Below are positions 11,445 to 23,338 of a stretch of DNA of 64,000 nt, in pieces. The notes under the pieces were generated by a model that searched no databases, had not been told where the DNA came from, and was given only the letters and a program-made list of their open reading frames with translations. Position 1 is the first letter of the stretch, and every line of letters begins with the position of its first letter. The translations under genes were made by a program, and so were the position numbers. Source of the stretch: Aliivibrio fischeri (lineage in GTDB: Bacteria; Pseudomonadota; Gammaproteobacteria; Enterobacterales; Vibrionaceae); the NCBI GenBank assembly GCA_038993745.2, contig CP160629.1:2046001-2110000 (forward strand), written 5' to 3'.

Positions 11445-13064
11445 ATGTTTACTTTTCTAAAAGACGTTAAATTAAAAACACAATTACTAGGTTTAAGTTG
11501 GATCACTATTAGCTTTTTCTTTTTAGTCATTTATATCTCATTTAAATATTTTGAAACTGCACAAAAAGAATCAAGTCTTCAAATATCAAATGCAGTAAAT
11601 ACAATCAATTTTGTAAATGACCAAGAAGTAACTCAACTGTGGGTTATACGTGTTCATTATTTTCGTTCACTTCAAGATAATAAATACCGTCAAACCTATA
11701 CAAACGCATTAAATACTTGGTATGCCGACGTTAACAAATCATTTAAAGATGACGGTCAACAATCAACTAAAGAACGAAAAATGGCGTTTGATGCTTACTA
11801 TCAACACATGACACAAACAGAAACCGTACTAGACAATTACGCTAATGGCTTAATATCAAAAAACGAACTTAGACAATGGCAAGACAAAGCAAGTATGTTA
11901 GGCATGGATGTGGTCGATAAATTAAATTTATTTACTACTGAGCTTTCTAATCGTGTTGATGATTCGATATCAAATTCTGAAGAAAAGTTTTCTTCCTTAA
12001 TTACCATGTTCAGTATGATTAGTTTTCTTTTCTCTGTATTAATGCTTGCTATTTCATTTGTATTATCAAACTCAATTGTTAATCCAATTATTTCTATAAA
12101 AGATGCAATGCTGAAAATTGCAGAGGGTGATTTATCATCAAAGCAACCAGAAGATAATGGTTCAAATGAACTCGCTCAATTGACTTATAGTATAAATCAA
12201 ACAGTTGATAAATTAGCTACCATAGCTCAAGGCTCCCATTCTATTGCAGAAAATGTATCTTCAGCTTCACTAGCATTAACAAACGTGATGGAAGAATCAA
12301 CAGTCAATGTCCAAATTGAATTAGAGCAAATTGAGCAAGTTGCGACAGCCGTAAATGAATTATCTCAAACCGCAACAGAAGTTAGCCTTAATGCTTCTAA
12401 TGCAGAAAAAGCAACCGTCAATGCAAATAATAGCATTTCAGAAGGTTACGATGCATTAGAGCGTTCAAAACACATTGCTGAAAAAATTAATGATTCGGTA
12501 AAAGAATCAGCAACGATAGTAAATCAATTGCGTGAATATTCTTCTGATATTGGTTCAGTCGTTGAAGTGATTAATAACATTTCTGAACAAACGAATTTAT
12601 TAGCACTTAATGCAGCTATTGAAGCAGCGAGAGCTGGTGAACAAGGAAGAGGATTTGCGGTTGTTGCAGATGAAGTTCGAGCATTAGCGGCAAAAACTCA
12701 ACATTCAACGGTTAGTATTCAAGAGATTATTTCCAAATTACAAGAACAAGCTGAGAAGGCAGATCAGCATATGACTGAAAATTCACATTTAGTCGGAGAA
12801 TCTCAATTCATCGCAGAAGAAGTGAATACAACGTTCAATCAAATCTCGAACGCTGTACTTCATATTTCAGAAATGAATACACTTGTTGCAACAGCTTCTG
12901 AAGAGCAGGCGTGTGTAACTCAAGAAATAACAAAAAATATCATGTTAACTTCAGAAATGGTTAATCAAAATGCTGAGAGCATCAAAAAGAATGCTCAGGA
13001 AAGTGAAATATTAGCTCGACAGTCTGAAGAACAAAAACACCTTCTATCTTTCTTTAAAATCTAA
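11445..13064 (+). CDS. Methyl-accepting chemotaxis protein
   Basis: A 539-residue inner-membrane chemoreceptor. TM1 spans about 14-34, a four-helix-type periplasmic ligand domain about 35-185, TM2 about 186-208, HAMP about 209-260 and the cytoplasmic signalling coiled coil after that. The hairpin tip that contacts CheA and CheW is at about 380-414 ([18 protein letters not shown], then [15 protein letters not shown]). The ligand cannot be predicted. There is no C-terminal CheR/CheB tether pentapeptide. It is a lone gene, as is usual for Vibrio receptors, and no clear sigma28 promoter was found in front of it. Confidence 0.95.
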   Translation: MFTFLKDVKLKTQLLGLSWITISFFFLVIYISFKYFETAQKESSLQISNAVNTINFVNDQEVTQLWVIRVHYFRSLQDNKYRQTYTNALNTWYADVNKSFKDDGQQSTKERKMAFDAYYQHMTQTETVLDNYANGLISKNELRQWQDKASMLGMDVVDKLNLFTTELSNRVDDSISNSEEKFSSLITMFSMISFLFSVLMLAISFVLSNSIVNPIISIKDAMLKIAEGDLSSKQPEDNGSNELAQLTYSINQTVDKLATIAQGSHSIAENVSSASLALTNVMEESTVNVQIELEQIEQVATAVNELSQTATEVSLNASNAEKATVNANNSISEGYDALERSKHIAEKINDSVKESATIVNQLREYSSDIGSVVEVINNISEQTNLLALNAAIEAARAGEQGRGFAVVADEVRALAAKTQHSTVSIQEIISKLQEQAEKADQHMTENSHLVGESQFIAEEVNTTFNQISNAVLHISEMNTLVATASEEQACVTQEITKNIMLTSEMVNQNAESIKKNAQESEILARQSEEQKHLLSFFKI

Positions 13065-13080
13065 TACTAAGTATTTCTCA

Positions 13081-13108
13081 CCATCAATGCTCACAGGAGC
13101 ATTGATGG
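13081..13108. terminator. Hairpin between convergent chemoreceptor and yeaR genes
   Basis: CCATCAATGCT and AGCATTGATGG form an 11-bp stem with a 6-base loop between two convergent genes. Neither side has a proper T-run, so intrinsic termination is uncertain. Confidence 0.45.
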
Positions 13109-13139
13109 CTGAAATACATACTCGATGCAAAAGTATAAA

Positions 13140-13475
13140 CTATTTCGTATTGAACATTTTTTTACCGCTTTTATCTTGATCAGACCAAAAATTAATATTG
13201 AATTGAGCATCGTCACTTAACTCAATACGATGCCAATATTGAGGTGGGCTTGTAGCAAACTGTCCTGCATTAATAACAACTTTAATCTCAGGTTCTGTTG
13301 CTTCTGAATTTGCAAATCCATAATAAGTGACAACCCCTTCCATAACACAGATCTGTCCGAATACATCTACAGCTGTATTATGATGAGTTAGTAGTGCCTC
13401 AGGTACATTATCTTTAGTAAAGAATGGCGTTGAACGTTGAATTGTCCAATTTTTTGGGATACGTAAATGACTCAT
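13140..13475 (-). CDS. yeaR: YeaR/TehB-like cupin protein (DUF1971)
   Basis: A 111-residue protein similar to E. coli YeaR (DUF1971, cupin-like, once tied to tellurite resistance). Shared blocks are RSTPFFTKDNVPEALLTHHN near residues 14-33, FGQICVMEGVVTYYG, and EAGQFA/PPQYWHRIE-type text with the metal-site His. The start at 13475 (MSHLRIPKNW) is chosen over an upstream in-frame ATG because GGAGAAA lies just before it. In E. coli yeaR-yoaG is induced by nitrate and NO. Here it is the last gene of the norV-norW-fpr-yeaR series, which supports a role in nitrosative stress. Confidence 0.85.
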   Translation of the reverse strand: MSHLRIPKNWTIQRSTPFFTKDNVPEALLTHHNTAVDVFGQICVMEGVVTYYGFANSEATEPEIKVVINAGQFATSPPQYWHRIELSDDAQFNINFWSDQDKSGKKMFNTK

Positions 13476-13520
13476 AATATTTCTCCAAATTGTTTTGTAT
13501 GATTCAAACAAAGCGAATCA

Positions 13521-14294
13521 CTACCAATAATTTTCTGAGCTAAATTGCCCAAGTTTCCGACGTAAATGCTTTTCAAAACCTAATTCTTTTAGTGCATCAG
13601 ATGTGTCTTTAACCATGTTTGGGTTACCACAAATATATAAGAAGCTAGATGTTTTACTAAGTTGAAGTTCTGCTCTCTTTTCAAGCTCTCCGTTGAGTAA
13701 TAAAGACGGGATTCGTCCACATAAAGCTCCGCTGACATATTCTCTAGAAACAATTGGTACATAATGAAACCTCTTGTTATATCGTTTAGATAACTGTTCA
13801 ATTCGTTGTTGATAAATCAGTTCAGACTCTGTTCTTACCGCATGAACTAACACAAAATTGTTAAAGCGTATTTCAAGTTCTGGTGTTTCTAATATCGATA
13901 TAAATGGGCCAATGGCAGTACCTGTTGAAAGCAACCAAAAATCATCTGCATTTTTAGGAACTTCATCAATAGTCATAAAACCACTGGCGTCTTTACCTAC
14001 AAAAATCTCGTCACCAGAATTCAGTTTTTGCAAACAAGGAGATAACTCTCCCTTCTGATCGGCTATGATCAGAAATTCCATTCGCTCTCGTCCTTCAATA
14101 TGCTCAGGGTTATTTACGATTGAATAAGCCCTTCTTACCCAGTCACCTTTATCATTTAATAATGCCAACTTGGTAAACTGTCCCGCTTGATAAGCATTGA
14201 TTGGCGCTTCAACAAACAGACTAAATAATCTATCAGTCCAATCATGGCGTTTTAAGACAACGCCTTTAATTAAGCCATGAGGAATTTCTGTCAT
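13521..14294 (-). CDS. fpr: Ferredoxin/flavodoxin-NADP reductase (Fpr type)
   Basis: A 257-residue FAD-dependent reductase moving electrons between NADPH and small iron-sulfur or flavin carriers. The FAD motif RRAYSIVN is near residues 53-60, the NADP-binding segment STGTAIGPFISI near 117-128, and the C-terminus ends in aromatic YW, as in E. coli Fpr. It starts 13 bases after the norW stop and is followed by yeaR. Placing an Fpr in the nor operon suggests that it supplies electrons for NO or nitrosative-damage repair alongside NorW; this is inference. A separate housekeeping fpr may exist elsewhere. Confidence 0.88.
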   Translation of the reverse strand: MTEIPHGLIKGVVLKRHDWTDRLFSLFVEAPINAYQAGQFTKLALLNDKGDWVRRAYSIVNNPEHIEGRERMEFLIIADQKGELSPCLQKLNSGDEIFVGKDASGFMTIDEVPKNADDFWLLSTGTAIGPFISILETPELEIRFNNFVLVHAVRTESELIYQQRIEQLSKRYNKRFHYVPIVSREYVSGALCGRIPSLLLNGELEKRAELQLSKTSSFLYICGNPNMVKDTSDALKELGFEKHLRRKLGQFSSENYW

Positions 14295-14307
14295 AGTTCA
14301 CCTCTTT

Positions 14308-15453
14308 TTAATTCGTTGTATTTAACTCTCTAAATAGTGGGAAAGCATTTTTAACTCGCTCATTTGTCACTACAAATCCCGTTAATTGATTATTTATGTT
14401 GTAAGCTTTAGCACACAAGCCTTGTGTATCAATATCAACAGACCATCGCTCGATATCAGTGGATGTATTGCCAGCTAACTGTATTGGATAATTAGGTGTT
14501 TTCACTTTCACCATCATATTAGGCAGAGAAAGAGCAGTATCTGTACCTAATAGTGTTTTGGCTAATGCATTCGCGCTTAATAAAATAGGTTGAAGATACG
14601 CCATAACTTTGCCTTCAATTTCCGCACAGTCACCTAAAGCATAGATATTATTAGCTGATGTTTGTAAATTTAAATCCACCACAATTCCCCGATTAACCAT
14701 GAGATTTGCTTCTGTTGCTAATTTCGTATTAGGTTTTAATCCTGCTGCCGATATTACACAATCAACATAATATGAATGACCATTACTGGTTGTTACTCTG
14801 TAACCTTGTTCTTGCTTATTTACGGCTTGCACACAATCAGATAAATTGACAGTAATTCCCTTTTCTTTACAAGCTTTCTCTAGCGGTAAAGAGATAAAAT
14901 CAGGCACCATATTGGCTAATAAATGGGTATTTGGTTCAACTAAGGTCACCATTTTTCCTGCATTTGCCAAATCCATTGCGAGCTCTGTACCTATTAAACC
15001 ACCACCAATAACAAGTACTTTTTTAGACTCCAGTACTTTTTGTTGAATACCAGCAAATTCTTTTAGGCTATTTAACGTCAGGATATCTCCACATCCATCA
15101 CCATGAAAAGGTGGAATAAATGTTTGAGAGCCTGTCGCTAAGACCAATTTTCCATAAGCATATTGCTCACCATTTGCAGTAATGGCTTGGCTCTCAGTAT
15201 CTATCGACTCAACCCAAGTGTGCCTATGCAGAATGACATTGTATTGCTCAGCAAAATCCCCTCCAGATAATGTAACTACCTCTTCTGGACTTTGTTGTTT
15301 TGAAAATACGTGACTCAAATCTGGCTTGTTATAATCGTCACCGCTGTCATTCGTAAAGACATGAATCGGGCAATCATTGTTAGTTCGACGAATGGTTTTA
15401 ATTAATTGGTAAGAGGCAAATCCACTACCGATAATCACTATAGGTAAATTCAT
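14308..15453 (-). CDS. norW: Nitric oxide reductase FlRd-NAD(+) reductase NorW
   Basis: NorW reduces the rubredoxin domain of NorV with NADH. The 381-residue protein has an N-terminal FAD site ([17 protein letters not shown], residues 5-21), a central NAD site ([21 protein letters not shown] near 145-165) and the second FAD signature [12 protein letters not shown] near 264-275. It begins 11 bases after norV and is co-transcribed with it. The length and position match E. coli norW. Confidence 0.96.
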   Translation of the reverse strand: MNLPIVIIGSGFASYQLIKTIRRTNNDCPIHVFTNDSGDDYNKPDLSHVFSKQQSPEEVVTLSGGDFAEQYNVILHRHTWVESIDTESQAITANGEQYAYGKLVLATGSQTFIPPFHGDGCGDILTLNSLKEFAGIQQKVLESKKVLVIGGGLIGTELAMDLANAGKMVTLVEPNTHLLANMVPDFISLPLEKACKEKGITVNLSDCVQAVNKQEQGYRVTTSNGHSYYVDCVISAAGLKPNTKLATEANLMVNRGIVVDLNLQTSANNIYALGDCAEIEGKVMAYLQPILLSANALAKTLLGTDTALSLPNMMVKVKTPNYPIQLAGNTSTDIERWSVDIDTQGLCAKAYNINNQLTGFVVTNERVKNAFPLFRELNTTN

Positions 15454-15464
15454 GATCGTTTCTC

Positions 15465-16955
15465 CTAAATAATTTCCACAAATACGTCTTTACCTAAATG
15501 ACATTCAGGGCATAAGAAATCATCAGGAACTGAAGACCACGGTGTATTTGGTTCTACACCTTGATTCGATTCACCAATTTCAGGGTCATAGACCCAATTA
15601 CAGACCGAGCAAAGCATGCACTGTTTTGCATCTTTTGATGACGTCACTTCTGTCGCCGTTTTTTCTAGTTCGGCACTTGGTTTAACAAGAACAACCGGTT
15701 CCTCTATTGTCTGAATTTTTTTATCGACATTAATTGTATTAAATGTCGTTGTTAATGGTGCTAACGCCCACTGTTTTGCAATAAATTGTCCATGTTCTCG
15801 ACATAACTGCATTGCTTTACCATCTGGACGCCATTTCGCTTTTAAACCTACTGCGGTTTCAAAACCAGCATCGGTTAAACGTGAATGGATTCGATCAACA
15901 GCACCACCATTCCAACCGTAACTACCAAATGCTCCAGCTTTTTTTGCTCTAAATCTAAGACCAGTAATCTCTTCTAACATGCCCGCAATTTTAGGCATCA
16001 TTACATTATTCATGGTTGATGAACCTACAAGGATCCCTTTTGAGCGGAACACACTGGTTAAAATATCATTCTTATCTTGGCGAGAAACATTGAATACTTT
16101 GACTGCAACAGCAGGGTCTACATCGTGAATACCTTGGGCAATAGCATCAGCCATCATTCGAGTGTTGTTTGACATAGAATCATAAAAAATCGTAATACGA
16201 TCTTCTTGATAATTATCAGCCCACTCTAAATATTGATGAATAATTTGAGTAGGGTTATCTCGCCATACACAACCGTGAGAAGTTGCAATCATATCGACAG
16301 GTAAATTAAAGCTTAATACTTCTTTAATTTTAGCGGTAACCAAAGCACTGAATGGCGTAAGAATATTCGCGTAATAACGTAAACATTGCTCCATCAATTC
16401 TGTTTGATCTACCTCGTCATTAAATAAACGTTCATCGCAATAATGTTGACCAAATGCATCGTTACTAAACAGAATTGCATCACCAGTTAAATAGGTCATC
16501 ATGCTATCTGGCCAATGAAGCATAGGTGCTTCAACAAAGATCAATTGCTTTCCATTACCAATATCCAATGCATCACCTGTCTTAATTGGATTAAAATTCC
16601 ACTCTGGGTGATGATGATGTCCGACAATGGAATCAATCGCATTTTCAGTGCAGTAAATTGGAGTACCAGGGATTTTCTCCATTAATGCAGCAAGCGCTCC
16701 TGAATGATCTTCTTCAGCATGGTTAATGACAATGTAATCAATGCTCGCAAGATCAATTTCCATTTCTAAATTTTGAATAAATTGATGACTAAAACGATGA
16801 TCGACCGTATCAATAAGCACGGTTTTTTCTTCTTGAATAAGATAGCTGTTATAACTTGTACCCTTGGTCATTTTGAATTCAGTACCATGGAAATCAGATA
16901 CTTCCCAATCGCGTTGTCCAACCCAGTTAACATTGTTTTTAATATGAATAGTCAT
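15465..16955 (-). CDS. norV: Anaerobic nitric oxide reductase flavorubredoxin NorV
   Basis: NorV reduces NO to N2O anaerobically in the cytoplasm. This 496-residue protein has three modules. The first is a metallo-beta-lactamase-like di-iron domain with H79, E81, D83 and H84 in the HAEEDH motif. The second is a flavodoxin domain ([16 protein letters not shown] near 254-269) that binds FMN. The third is a C-terminal rubredoxin with two Cys pairs ([10 protein letters not shown] and CPECH, about 445-490). It heads the norV-norW-fpr-yeaR series and has a sigma54 promoter and NorR sites upstream. Confidence 0.97.
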   Translation of the reverse strand: MTIHIKNNVNWVGQRDWEVSDFHGTEFKMTKGTSYNSYLIQEEKTVLIDTVDHRFSHQFIQNLEMEIDLASIDYIVINHAEEDHSGALAALMEKIPGTPIYCTENAIDSIVGHHHHPEWNFNPIKTGDALDIGNGKQLIFVEAPMLHWPDSMMTYLTGDAILFSNDAFGQHYCDERLFNDEVDQTELMEQCLRYYANILTPFSALVTAKIKEVLSFNLPVDMIATSHGCVWRDNPTQIIHQYLEWADNYQEDRITIFYDSMSNNTRMMADAIAQGIHDVDPAVAVKVFNVSRQDKNDILTSVFRSKGILVGSSTMNNVMMPKIAGMLEEITGLRFRAKKAGAFGSYGWNGGAVDRIHSRLTDAGFETAVGLKAKWRPDGKAMQLCREHGQFIAKQWALAPLTTTFNTINVDKKIQTIEEPVVLVKPSAELEKTATEVTSSKDAKQCMLCSVCNWVYDPEIGESNQGVEPNTPWSSVPDDFLCPECHLGKDVFVEII

Positions 16956-16993
16956 TGTTTTTTCTCATTTAATTATTAGCGTTGCTATACATA

Positions 16994-17010
16994 TTGCATC
17001 GCGCATGCCA
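16994..17010 (-). promoter_or_regulatory. Sigma54 promoter of norV
   Basis: On the minus strand TTGGCATGCGCGATGCAA has the required GG and GC pairs exactly 10 bases apart (TGGCAT at -24, TGCA at -12). The predicted transcription start is near 16984, about 29 bases before the norV ATG. NorR is a sigma54 activator, and E. coli norVW is sigma54-dependent, so the promoter type fits. Confidence 0.85.
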
Positions 17011-17063
17011 ACTTTTATCTCATTGTTTTACAAGGAAATAAAAATAAAACCACCCACAACAAT

Positions 17064-17119
17064 GTCATTATGACAATTATTTACTTTTGTCAAAACGACA
17101 CTATAATTGTCAAATTAAC
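17064..17119. promoter_or_regulatory. Three NorR-type enhancer sites
   Basis: Three copies of the NorR core GT-N7-AC lie in a row: GTCATTATGAC at 17064-17074, GTCAAAACGAC at 17089-17099 and GTCAAATTAAC at 17109-17119. They sit 54 to 120 bases upstream of the norV sigma54 promoter and just ahead of the norR start at 17144. E. coli NorR also needs three such sites. The first copy is a perfect palindrome (GTCA-N3-TGAC). Their closeness to the norR ATG would let NorR repress its own gene, as in E. coli. Confidence 0.8.
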
Positions 17120-17143
17120 ACTGTTTATATCTACGAGGTTTCA

Positions 17144-18682
17144 ATGAAAAATATTAAAGATGAATGGGTTCAAATTGCATTGGATCTCACCTCTGGATTA
17201 TCAAGCAAAGATCGTTTTGAACGTTTGTTATCAACGATCAGAAATGCCTTAAAATGCGATGCTTCCGCTCTTCTATTATTTAAAAATCAGTATTTTTCTC
17301 CTCTTGCTACCAATGGCTTAGACGACGATGTCATTGGTCGTCGTTTTGCTATTTCTCAACATCCTCGTTTAGAGGCGATTGCCCGAGCTGGAGACATTGT
17401 TCGATTTCCTTCAGATAGTGATTTACCTGATCCTTATGATGGTTTGATTGCTAATGAAAAAAGTCAGTTGCAGGTCCACTCATGTATTGGTTTACCTCTA
17501 CTGGTTAATGAACGATTAATTGGAGCGGTCACAATAGATGCATTTGACCCTACTCAATTTGATACATTTACAAACAAAGAGTTAAGAATAATCAGTGCAT
17601 TAGCAGCAACTAGCTTGCATACCGCTTTATTGATGGAAAGATTAGAAAATCAATCGGGAGAAAACTCAAATAACTCATCATTTGAGCGATCATCTGATAA
17701 TCATGTTGAAATGATTGGTGAATCCCTCGCAATGCAAGAGTTGCAAGCCAACATTAACGCCGTTGCTAATACAGAATTATCCGTATTAATTACGGGCGAA
17801 ACCGGTGTGGGTAAAGAACTGGTTGCGAGTGCTTTACATCAGAGATCAGCACGAGCGCAACAAAACTTAGTGTATTTAAACTGCGCGGCATTACCTGAAT
17901 CCGTTGCAGAAAGTGAACTATTTGGACACGTTAAAGGTGCTTTTACAGGGGCGATCAGTAACAGAAAAGGGAAATTTGAATCGGCTGACAATGGTACGCT
18001 ATTTCTGGATGAGATAGGCGAGTTATCATTGGCTCTGCAGGCTAAATTACTGCGTGTTTTACAATATGGTGATATTCAACGTATTGGTGATGACAACCAT
18101 ATTAAGGTAAATACACGAATTATCGCAGCAACCAACAAAACACTGAGTGATGAGGTAAAAAATGGTGATTTTCGTGCTGACTTATATCATCGATTGAGTG
18201 TCTTCCCTATTTTTGTTCCACCGCTTAGAGACAGGGGTAATGACGTCACTTTACTCGTTGGTTACTTTGCAGAAAAAAGTCGTATTAAATTAGGGGCGAC
18301 AAGTATACGAATCACACCTGAAGCCATCACTTTACTTAATGACTATTCATGGCCTGGGAATATTCGAGAATTAGAGCATGTAATAAGCCGAGCTGCCGTT
18401 TTATCAAGAGCTCAAAGTGACGATTCTGATTTAGTATTATCTCCTACTCATTTCTTAATAAAAAAAGAAAACCATGCAGAAAAAAACATAGCGAATCAAA
18501 TTGTTACACCACATTCAAAAAACACCAAAGATTTACGCTCTGCTACGGATGAATTTCAAACTAATTTAATTAAAAAAACATATCAAGAACAGCAACAAAA
18601 TTGGGCTGCAACCGCCAGAGCATTGCAACTTGATACAGGAAATTTACATCGTTTAGCAAAACGGTTAAATCTAAAAGAGTAA
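17144..18682 (+). CDS. norR: Nitric oxide-responsive sigma54 activator NorR
   Basis: A 512-residue enhancer-binding protein. An N-terminal GAF domain (about 20-165) binds NO through a non-heme iron in E. coli. The AAA+ domain has Walker A GETGVGKE near 217-224, the sigma54-contact loop GAFTGA near 265-270 and Walker [10 protein letters not shown] Fis-type helix-turn-helix ([23 protein letters not shown]) is at the C-terminus. ATG 17144 ([10 protein letters not shown]) is chosen over 17087 because GAGG lies 5 bases upstream and because the earlier start would run through the NorR sites. It is divergent from norV. Confidence 0.95.
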   Translation: MKNIKDEWVQIALDLTSGLSSKDRFERLLSTIRNALKCDASALLLFKNQYFSPLATNGLDDDVIGRRFAISQHPRLEAIARAGDIVRFPSDSDLPDPYDGLIANEKSQLQVHSCIGLPLLVNERLIGAVTIDAFDPTQFDTFTNKELRIISALAATSLHTALLMERLENQSGENSNNSSFERSSDNHVEMIGESLAMQELQANINAVANTELSVLITGETGVGKELVASALHQRSARAQQNLVYLNCAALPESVAESELFGHVKGAFTGAISNRKGKFESADNGTLFLDEIGELSLALQAKLLRVLQYGDIQRIGDDNHIKVNTRIIAATNKTLSDEVKNGDFRADLYHRLSVFPIFVPPLRDRGNDVTLLVGYFAEKSRIKLGATSIRITPEAITLLNDYSWPGNIRELEHVISRAAVLSRAQSDDSDLVLSPTHFLIKKENHAEKNIANQIVTPHSKNTKDLRSATDEFQTNLIKKTYQEQQQNWAATARALQLDTGNLHRLAKRLNLKE

Positions 18683-18797
18683 AAGCAATAATAAACATAT
18701 TTTTACCGATATAATTATGTGATTTTGCTCTCGGATCTGTCCCACGCATATTCTTTCTGTTAGAATCTGCCTCAAGTTTTATTAGTGGTGTTAAAGA

Positions 18798-19922
18798 ATG
18801 TCAGACAACAGCCAAAAGAAAGTCATCGTCGGTATGTCCGGTGGTGTGGATTCTTCAGTATCAGCCTACCTACTTCAGCAACAAGGATACCAAGTTGAAG
18901 GTCTTTTCATGAAAAACTGGGAAGAAGATGACAACGAGGAATATTGTACTGCAGCCGAAGATTTAGCAGATGCGCAAGCGGTGTGTGACAAATTAGGTAT
19001 TCACCTTCACACCATTAACTTTGCTGCTGAATATTGGGATAACGTATTTGAATATTTCCTAGAGGAATACAAAGCGGGTCGTACACCAAACCCAGATATC
19101 TTATGTAATAAAGAAATTAAATTTAAAGCCTTCTTAGAGTTTGCTGATGAAGTGCTTGATGCTGACTTTATTGCTATGGGTCACTACGTTCGTCGTACCT
19201 TCCCAACAGCTGAAGAAATCGCTAATGGCGTTAAACCACAAATGTTACGTGGTTTAGATTCAAATAAAGATCAAAGTTACTTCCTATACACATTAAGCTC
19301 AGAGCAAGTTGCTCGTAGTTTATTCCCTGTTGGTGAACTTGAGAAACCAGAAGTACGCCGCATTGCTGAAGAGCAAGGTTTGATCACAGCGAAGAAAAAA
19401 GATTCAACAGGTATCTGCTTTATCGGTGAGCGTAAATTCACTGAATTCTTAGGCAAATACTTACCAGCACAACCAGGTAATATCGAAACACCTGAAGGTA
19501 AAGTGATTGGTCAACACCAAGGTTTGATGTATCACACTTTAGGTCAGCGTAAAGGTCTACACATCGGCGGCACCAAAGGCGGTGGCGGTAATGAAGATCC
19601 ATGGTTCGTTGGTGAAAAAGATCTAAAACGAAACGTATTAATTGCAGTTCAAGGCAAAGATCACCCATTATTGAAATCTCAAGGTCTATTGGCTTCTCAA
19701 CTTCATTGGGTTGATCGCACACCAATTAAAGCACCATTGAGCTGTACGGTTAAAACACGTTACCGTCAAACTGATATCCCTTGTACTATCATCCCTGTTG
19801 ATGATGAAAACATTAAAGTGATTTTTGACGAGCCGCAAATTGCAGTGACTCCGGGTCAATCTGCAGTATTCTACCTAGACGAAGTATGTCTAGGCGGCGG
19901 TATTATCGAAGAGCGTATTTAA
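18798..19922 (+). CDS. mnmA: tRNA-specific 2-thiouridylase MnmA
   Basis: MnmA thiolates U34 of the Lys, Glu and Gln tRNAs, taking sulfur relayed from IscS through the Tus proteins. The 374-residue sequence has the ATP pyrophosphatase PP-loop GMSGGVDSS at residues 12-20, the first catalytic Cys in [12 protein letters not shown] near 103, and the second in [13 protein letters not shown] near 200. Length and motifs are normal. It is followed 11 bases later by hflD, then purB, the same order as E. coli mnmA-hflD-purB. Confidence 0.97.
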   Translation: MSDNSQKKVIVGMSGGVDSSVSAYLLQQQGYQVEGLFMKNWEEDDNEEYCTAAEDLADAQAVCDKLGIHLHTINFAAEYWDNVFEYFLEEYKAGRTPNPDILCNKEIKFKAFLEFADEVLDADFIAMGHYVRRTFPTAEEIANGVKPQMLRGLDSNKDQSYFLYTLSSEQVARSLFPVGELEKPEVRRIAEEQGLITAKKKDSTGICFIGERKFTEFLGKYLPAQPGNIETPEGKVIGQHQGLMYHTLGQRKGLHIGGTKGGGGNEDPWFVGEKDLKRNVLIAVQGKDHPLLKSQGLLASQLHWVDRTPIKAPLSCTVKTRYRQTDIPCTIIPVDDENIKVIFDEPQIAVTPGQSAVFYLDEVCLGGGIIEERI

Positions 19923-19933
19923 GGAGTTAACGC

Positions 19934-20551
19934 GTGGCGAACACTTTATTTGACAGAACCATTGCATTTGCTGGCATTTGCCAAGCTGCAAGCTTAGTTC
20001 AAAAAATGGCAAAAGATGGTCACTGTGATCAAGAGGCGTTTGACACAGCAATTCAATCAATTCTAGAAACGAACCCAAGCAATACGGTTGCAGTTTATGG
20101 AAAAGAATCAAATTTACGAATTGGCCTAGAGTGCTTAGTTCGTGATTTTGATAATACGCCTTCAGGTAGTGAATTAACTCGTTACCTTATTAGCCTTATG
20201 GCTCTAGAGCGCAAACTGGCAGGTCATCGTGATGGCATGAGTAAATTAGGTGAACGTATCGGTACTATCGAACGCCAACTTGAGCACTTTGACATTCACG
20301 ATGAACAAATGTTGAGTAACATTGCGAGCATTTACTTAGACGTGATCAGCCCAATGGGTCCACGAATTCAAGTAACAGGTACTCCATCAGTTCTTCAACA
20401 ACCGATGACTCAGCATAAAGTACGAGCTCTATTGTTATCAGGTATTCGCTCAGCCGTATTATGGCGTCAGGTGGGAGGCAAACGCCGTCACTTGATCTTT
20501 GGCCGAAAGAAAATGGTTGAGCAAGCAAAAATTATTCTCGCTCGAATTTAA
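19934..20551 (+). CDS. hflD: High frequency lysogenization protein HflD
   Basis: A 205-residue HflD homologue, a peripheral membrane helical protein that in E. coli binds phage lambda CII and affects lysogeny; its cellular role is unclear. It starts with GTG at 19934, with AAGGAG 7 bases upstream that overlaps the mnmA stop codon, so translation is probably coupled. Conserved family text includes [23 protein letters not shown] residues near 53-73 and the C-terminal region [20 protein letters not shown]. Confidence 0.94.
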   Translation: MANTLFDRTIAFAGICQAASLVQKMAKDGHCDQEAFDTAIQSILETNPSNTVAVYGKESNLRIGLECLVRDFDNTPSGSELTRYLISLMALERKLAGHRDGMSKLGERIGTIERQLEHFDIHDEQMLSNIASIYLDVISPMGPRIQVTGTPSVLQQPMTQHKVRALLLSGIRSAVLWRQVGGKRRHLIFGRKKMVEQAKIILARI

Positions 20552-20557
20552 AAAATT

Positions 20558-20587
20558 AAAGCCTACTTGATTTCAGGTAGGCTTTTT
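20558..20587 (+). terminator. Terminator after hflD
   Basis: AAAGCCTACTTGA and TCAGGTAGGCTTT form a hairpin followed by T residues in the short hflD-purB gap, so purB probably has its own promoter or depends on read-through. Confidence 0.8.
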
Positions 20588-20611
20588 CCTTTAACATTTA
20601 TACATATCTAG

Positions 20612-21991
<1,380 letters not shown>

Positions 21992-22010
21992 TCGCTACAG
22001 TAAACCATTT

Positions 22011-22040
22011 AAAAGGCTGGCATTTTGTCGGCCTTTTTTA
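22011..22040 (+). terminator. Terminator of purB
   Basis: AAAAGGC and GCCTTTT arms with an imperfect inner stem, followed by a T-run, 20 bases after purB. Confidence 0.75.
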
Positions 22041-22058
22041 TTACCTTTCATATAAAAC

Positions 22059-22913
22059 CTAAAGGCTACTAAACTTCTTCCTGTATTGATTTGGCGTCAG
22101 TTGCTTATAATCCTTAAACAAGCGATTAAAATTCGTTTGATTTCTATACCCTACTTGCTCTGCTACAATTCCAATTGGTAAACGACTGTGAGTAAGTAAA
22201 TTAGCGGCGTGATTGAGTCTCAGTTTTTTCAAATATTGGCTAAAACTTTCACCAAAATGAGACTGAAATAATCGATGAATAGTACTTTCACTGGTGCAAA
22301 GATGCTCAGCTACATTCAATAATGTAATTGAGTTTTGGTAATTATCATCAATATACTGGCAAACAAGGTCAATCTTCTCTTTTCCTTCTTTATCCGAGGC
22401 CTCTTGCTTTGAAAATAGTTGAAGCGGTCTAGTCTCTTTATCAGAACATAAACAACCTAGAATCTGAATTAAATAGCCAAGATCATCAAGAATAGAATCT
22501 TTAAATAGCTTTTCAATAAATTGATAAACCTTTTCAGCTGTCGAAGTTGAAAAGCACAATCCATTACTAGAACGTTTAAATAGTTCCCCCATTCTTCTTA
22601 GCTCTGTACAACTGAATATCATATTCTCAACCCACTCCTTTGGTAGCCAAATAATATGAGATTCACATTGCAGTTCCTTTTCTTCTAACAACTCAATAGC
22701 GTGTGGCATCTTAGGGGGAATCAGCCATAATGTATTTTTCTCAATGACTCTCTCAAAATGCCCCACCATTCCCTTGGCATTATTTTTCCGAAATAGCACC
22801 AATTCATACTCATTATGAAAGTGCCAGTGACAATTTTTTTCAACACCATCAATTTTTTTATATCGCCAAGAAGAACCAATACGAATTGGAACTCGTTCTA
22901 AATTCGCTTTCAT
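22059..22913 (-). CDS. AraC-family transcriptional regulator
   Basis: A 284-residue regulator with an N-terminal cupin-like sensing domain (HWHFHNEYELVLF near residues 29-41) and a C-terminal pair of helix-turn-helix motifs (about 185-284: ITLLNVAEHLCTSESTIHRLF, then IGIVAEQVGYRNQTNFNRLFK and the family signature end LTPNQYRKKF). The ligand and target are unknown. The gene is divergent from a 64-residue protein gene at 23079, a possible target. Like many AraC regulators of this type it probably senses a small sugar or aromatic molecule, but nothing in the sequence decides this. Confidence 0.92.
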   Translation of the reverse strand: MKANLERVPIRIGSSWRYKKIDGVEKNCHWHFHNEYELVLFRKNNAKGMVGHFERVIEKNTLWLIPPKMPHAIELLEEKELQCESHIIWLPKEWVENMIFSCTELRRMGELFKRSSNGLCFSTSTAEKVYQFIEKLFKDSILDDLGYLIQILGCLCSDKETRPLQLFSKQEASDKEGKEKIDLVCQYIDDNYQNSITLLNVAEHLCTSESTIHRLFQSHFGESFSQYLKKLRLNHAANLLTHSRLPIGIVAEQVGYRNQTNFNRLFKDYKQLTPNQYRKKFSSL

Positions 22914-23078
22914 TTATTGGTACCCATTCACTAAATAATGCTAAAACATGCCTTAATAGTACTGTTTATTTCATAAAAAAGTAGGGCTTGATGGAATAGT
23001 ATTAAAAGTAGATTAGTTAATGCTCTTTTTCTTACTTTCTCTTTTTACTATAGAGAAACACCAAAAAGGAGAATAATT

Positions 23079-23273
23079 ATGAATCGAATAAAAACAATGC
23101 TTAAACAAGCCATTAATAACAATAGAAAAGAATGGCTTGCACTCATTACTTATGGATACAACATTGAGTCTAAATCAGCGTGGCAATACCTTGGCTACCA
23201 ATCAAAAAATGCATATTTTTATGACCTTAAAGAAAACCTACATCAATTGCCAACAGCACTTAACAATCACTAA
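23079..23273 (+). CDS. Small uncharacterised protein (64 aa)
   Basis: A 64-residue basic protein, MNRIKTMLKQAINNN at the start, with the strong ribosome binding site AAAAAGGAGA before the ATG and a strong terminator 7 bases after the stop. It has no signal peptide or membrane helix. Aromatic residues cluster at 35-50 (SAWQYLGYQSKNAYFYDLKE). Because signals for translation and termination are both good, I take it as a real gene. It is divergent from the AraC-type regulator and could be under its control. I do not recognise the family. Confidence 0.7.
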   Translation: MNRIKTMLKQAINNNRKEWLALITYGYNIESKSAWQYLGYQSKNAYFYDLKENLHQLPTALNNH

Positions 23274-23280
23274 TACAAAA

Positions 23281-23313
23281 AATGCCAACGTAATCTACAC
23301 TACGTTGGCATTC
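23281..23313. terminator. Terminator between the 64-aa gene and the lipoprotein gene
   Basis: A 12-bp stem AATGCCAACGTA / TACGTTGGCATT with an 8-base loop between two convergent genes. A-rich and T-containing flanks allow function in both directions. Confidence 0.8.
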
Positions 23314-23338
23314 ATATATTAAAAAATAAGGGAGTAAC

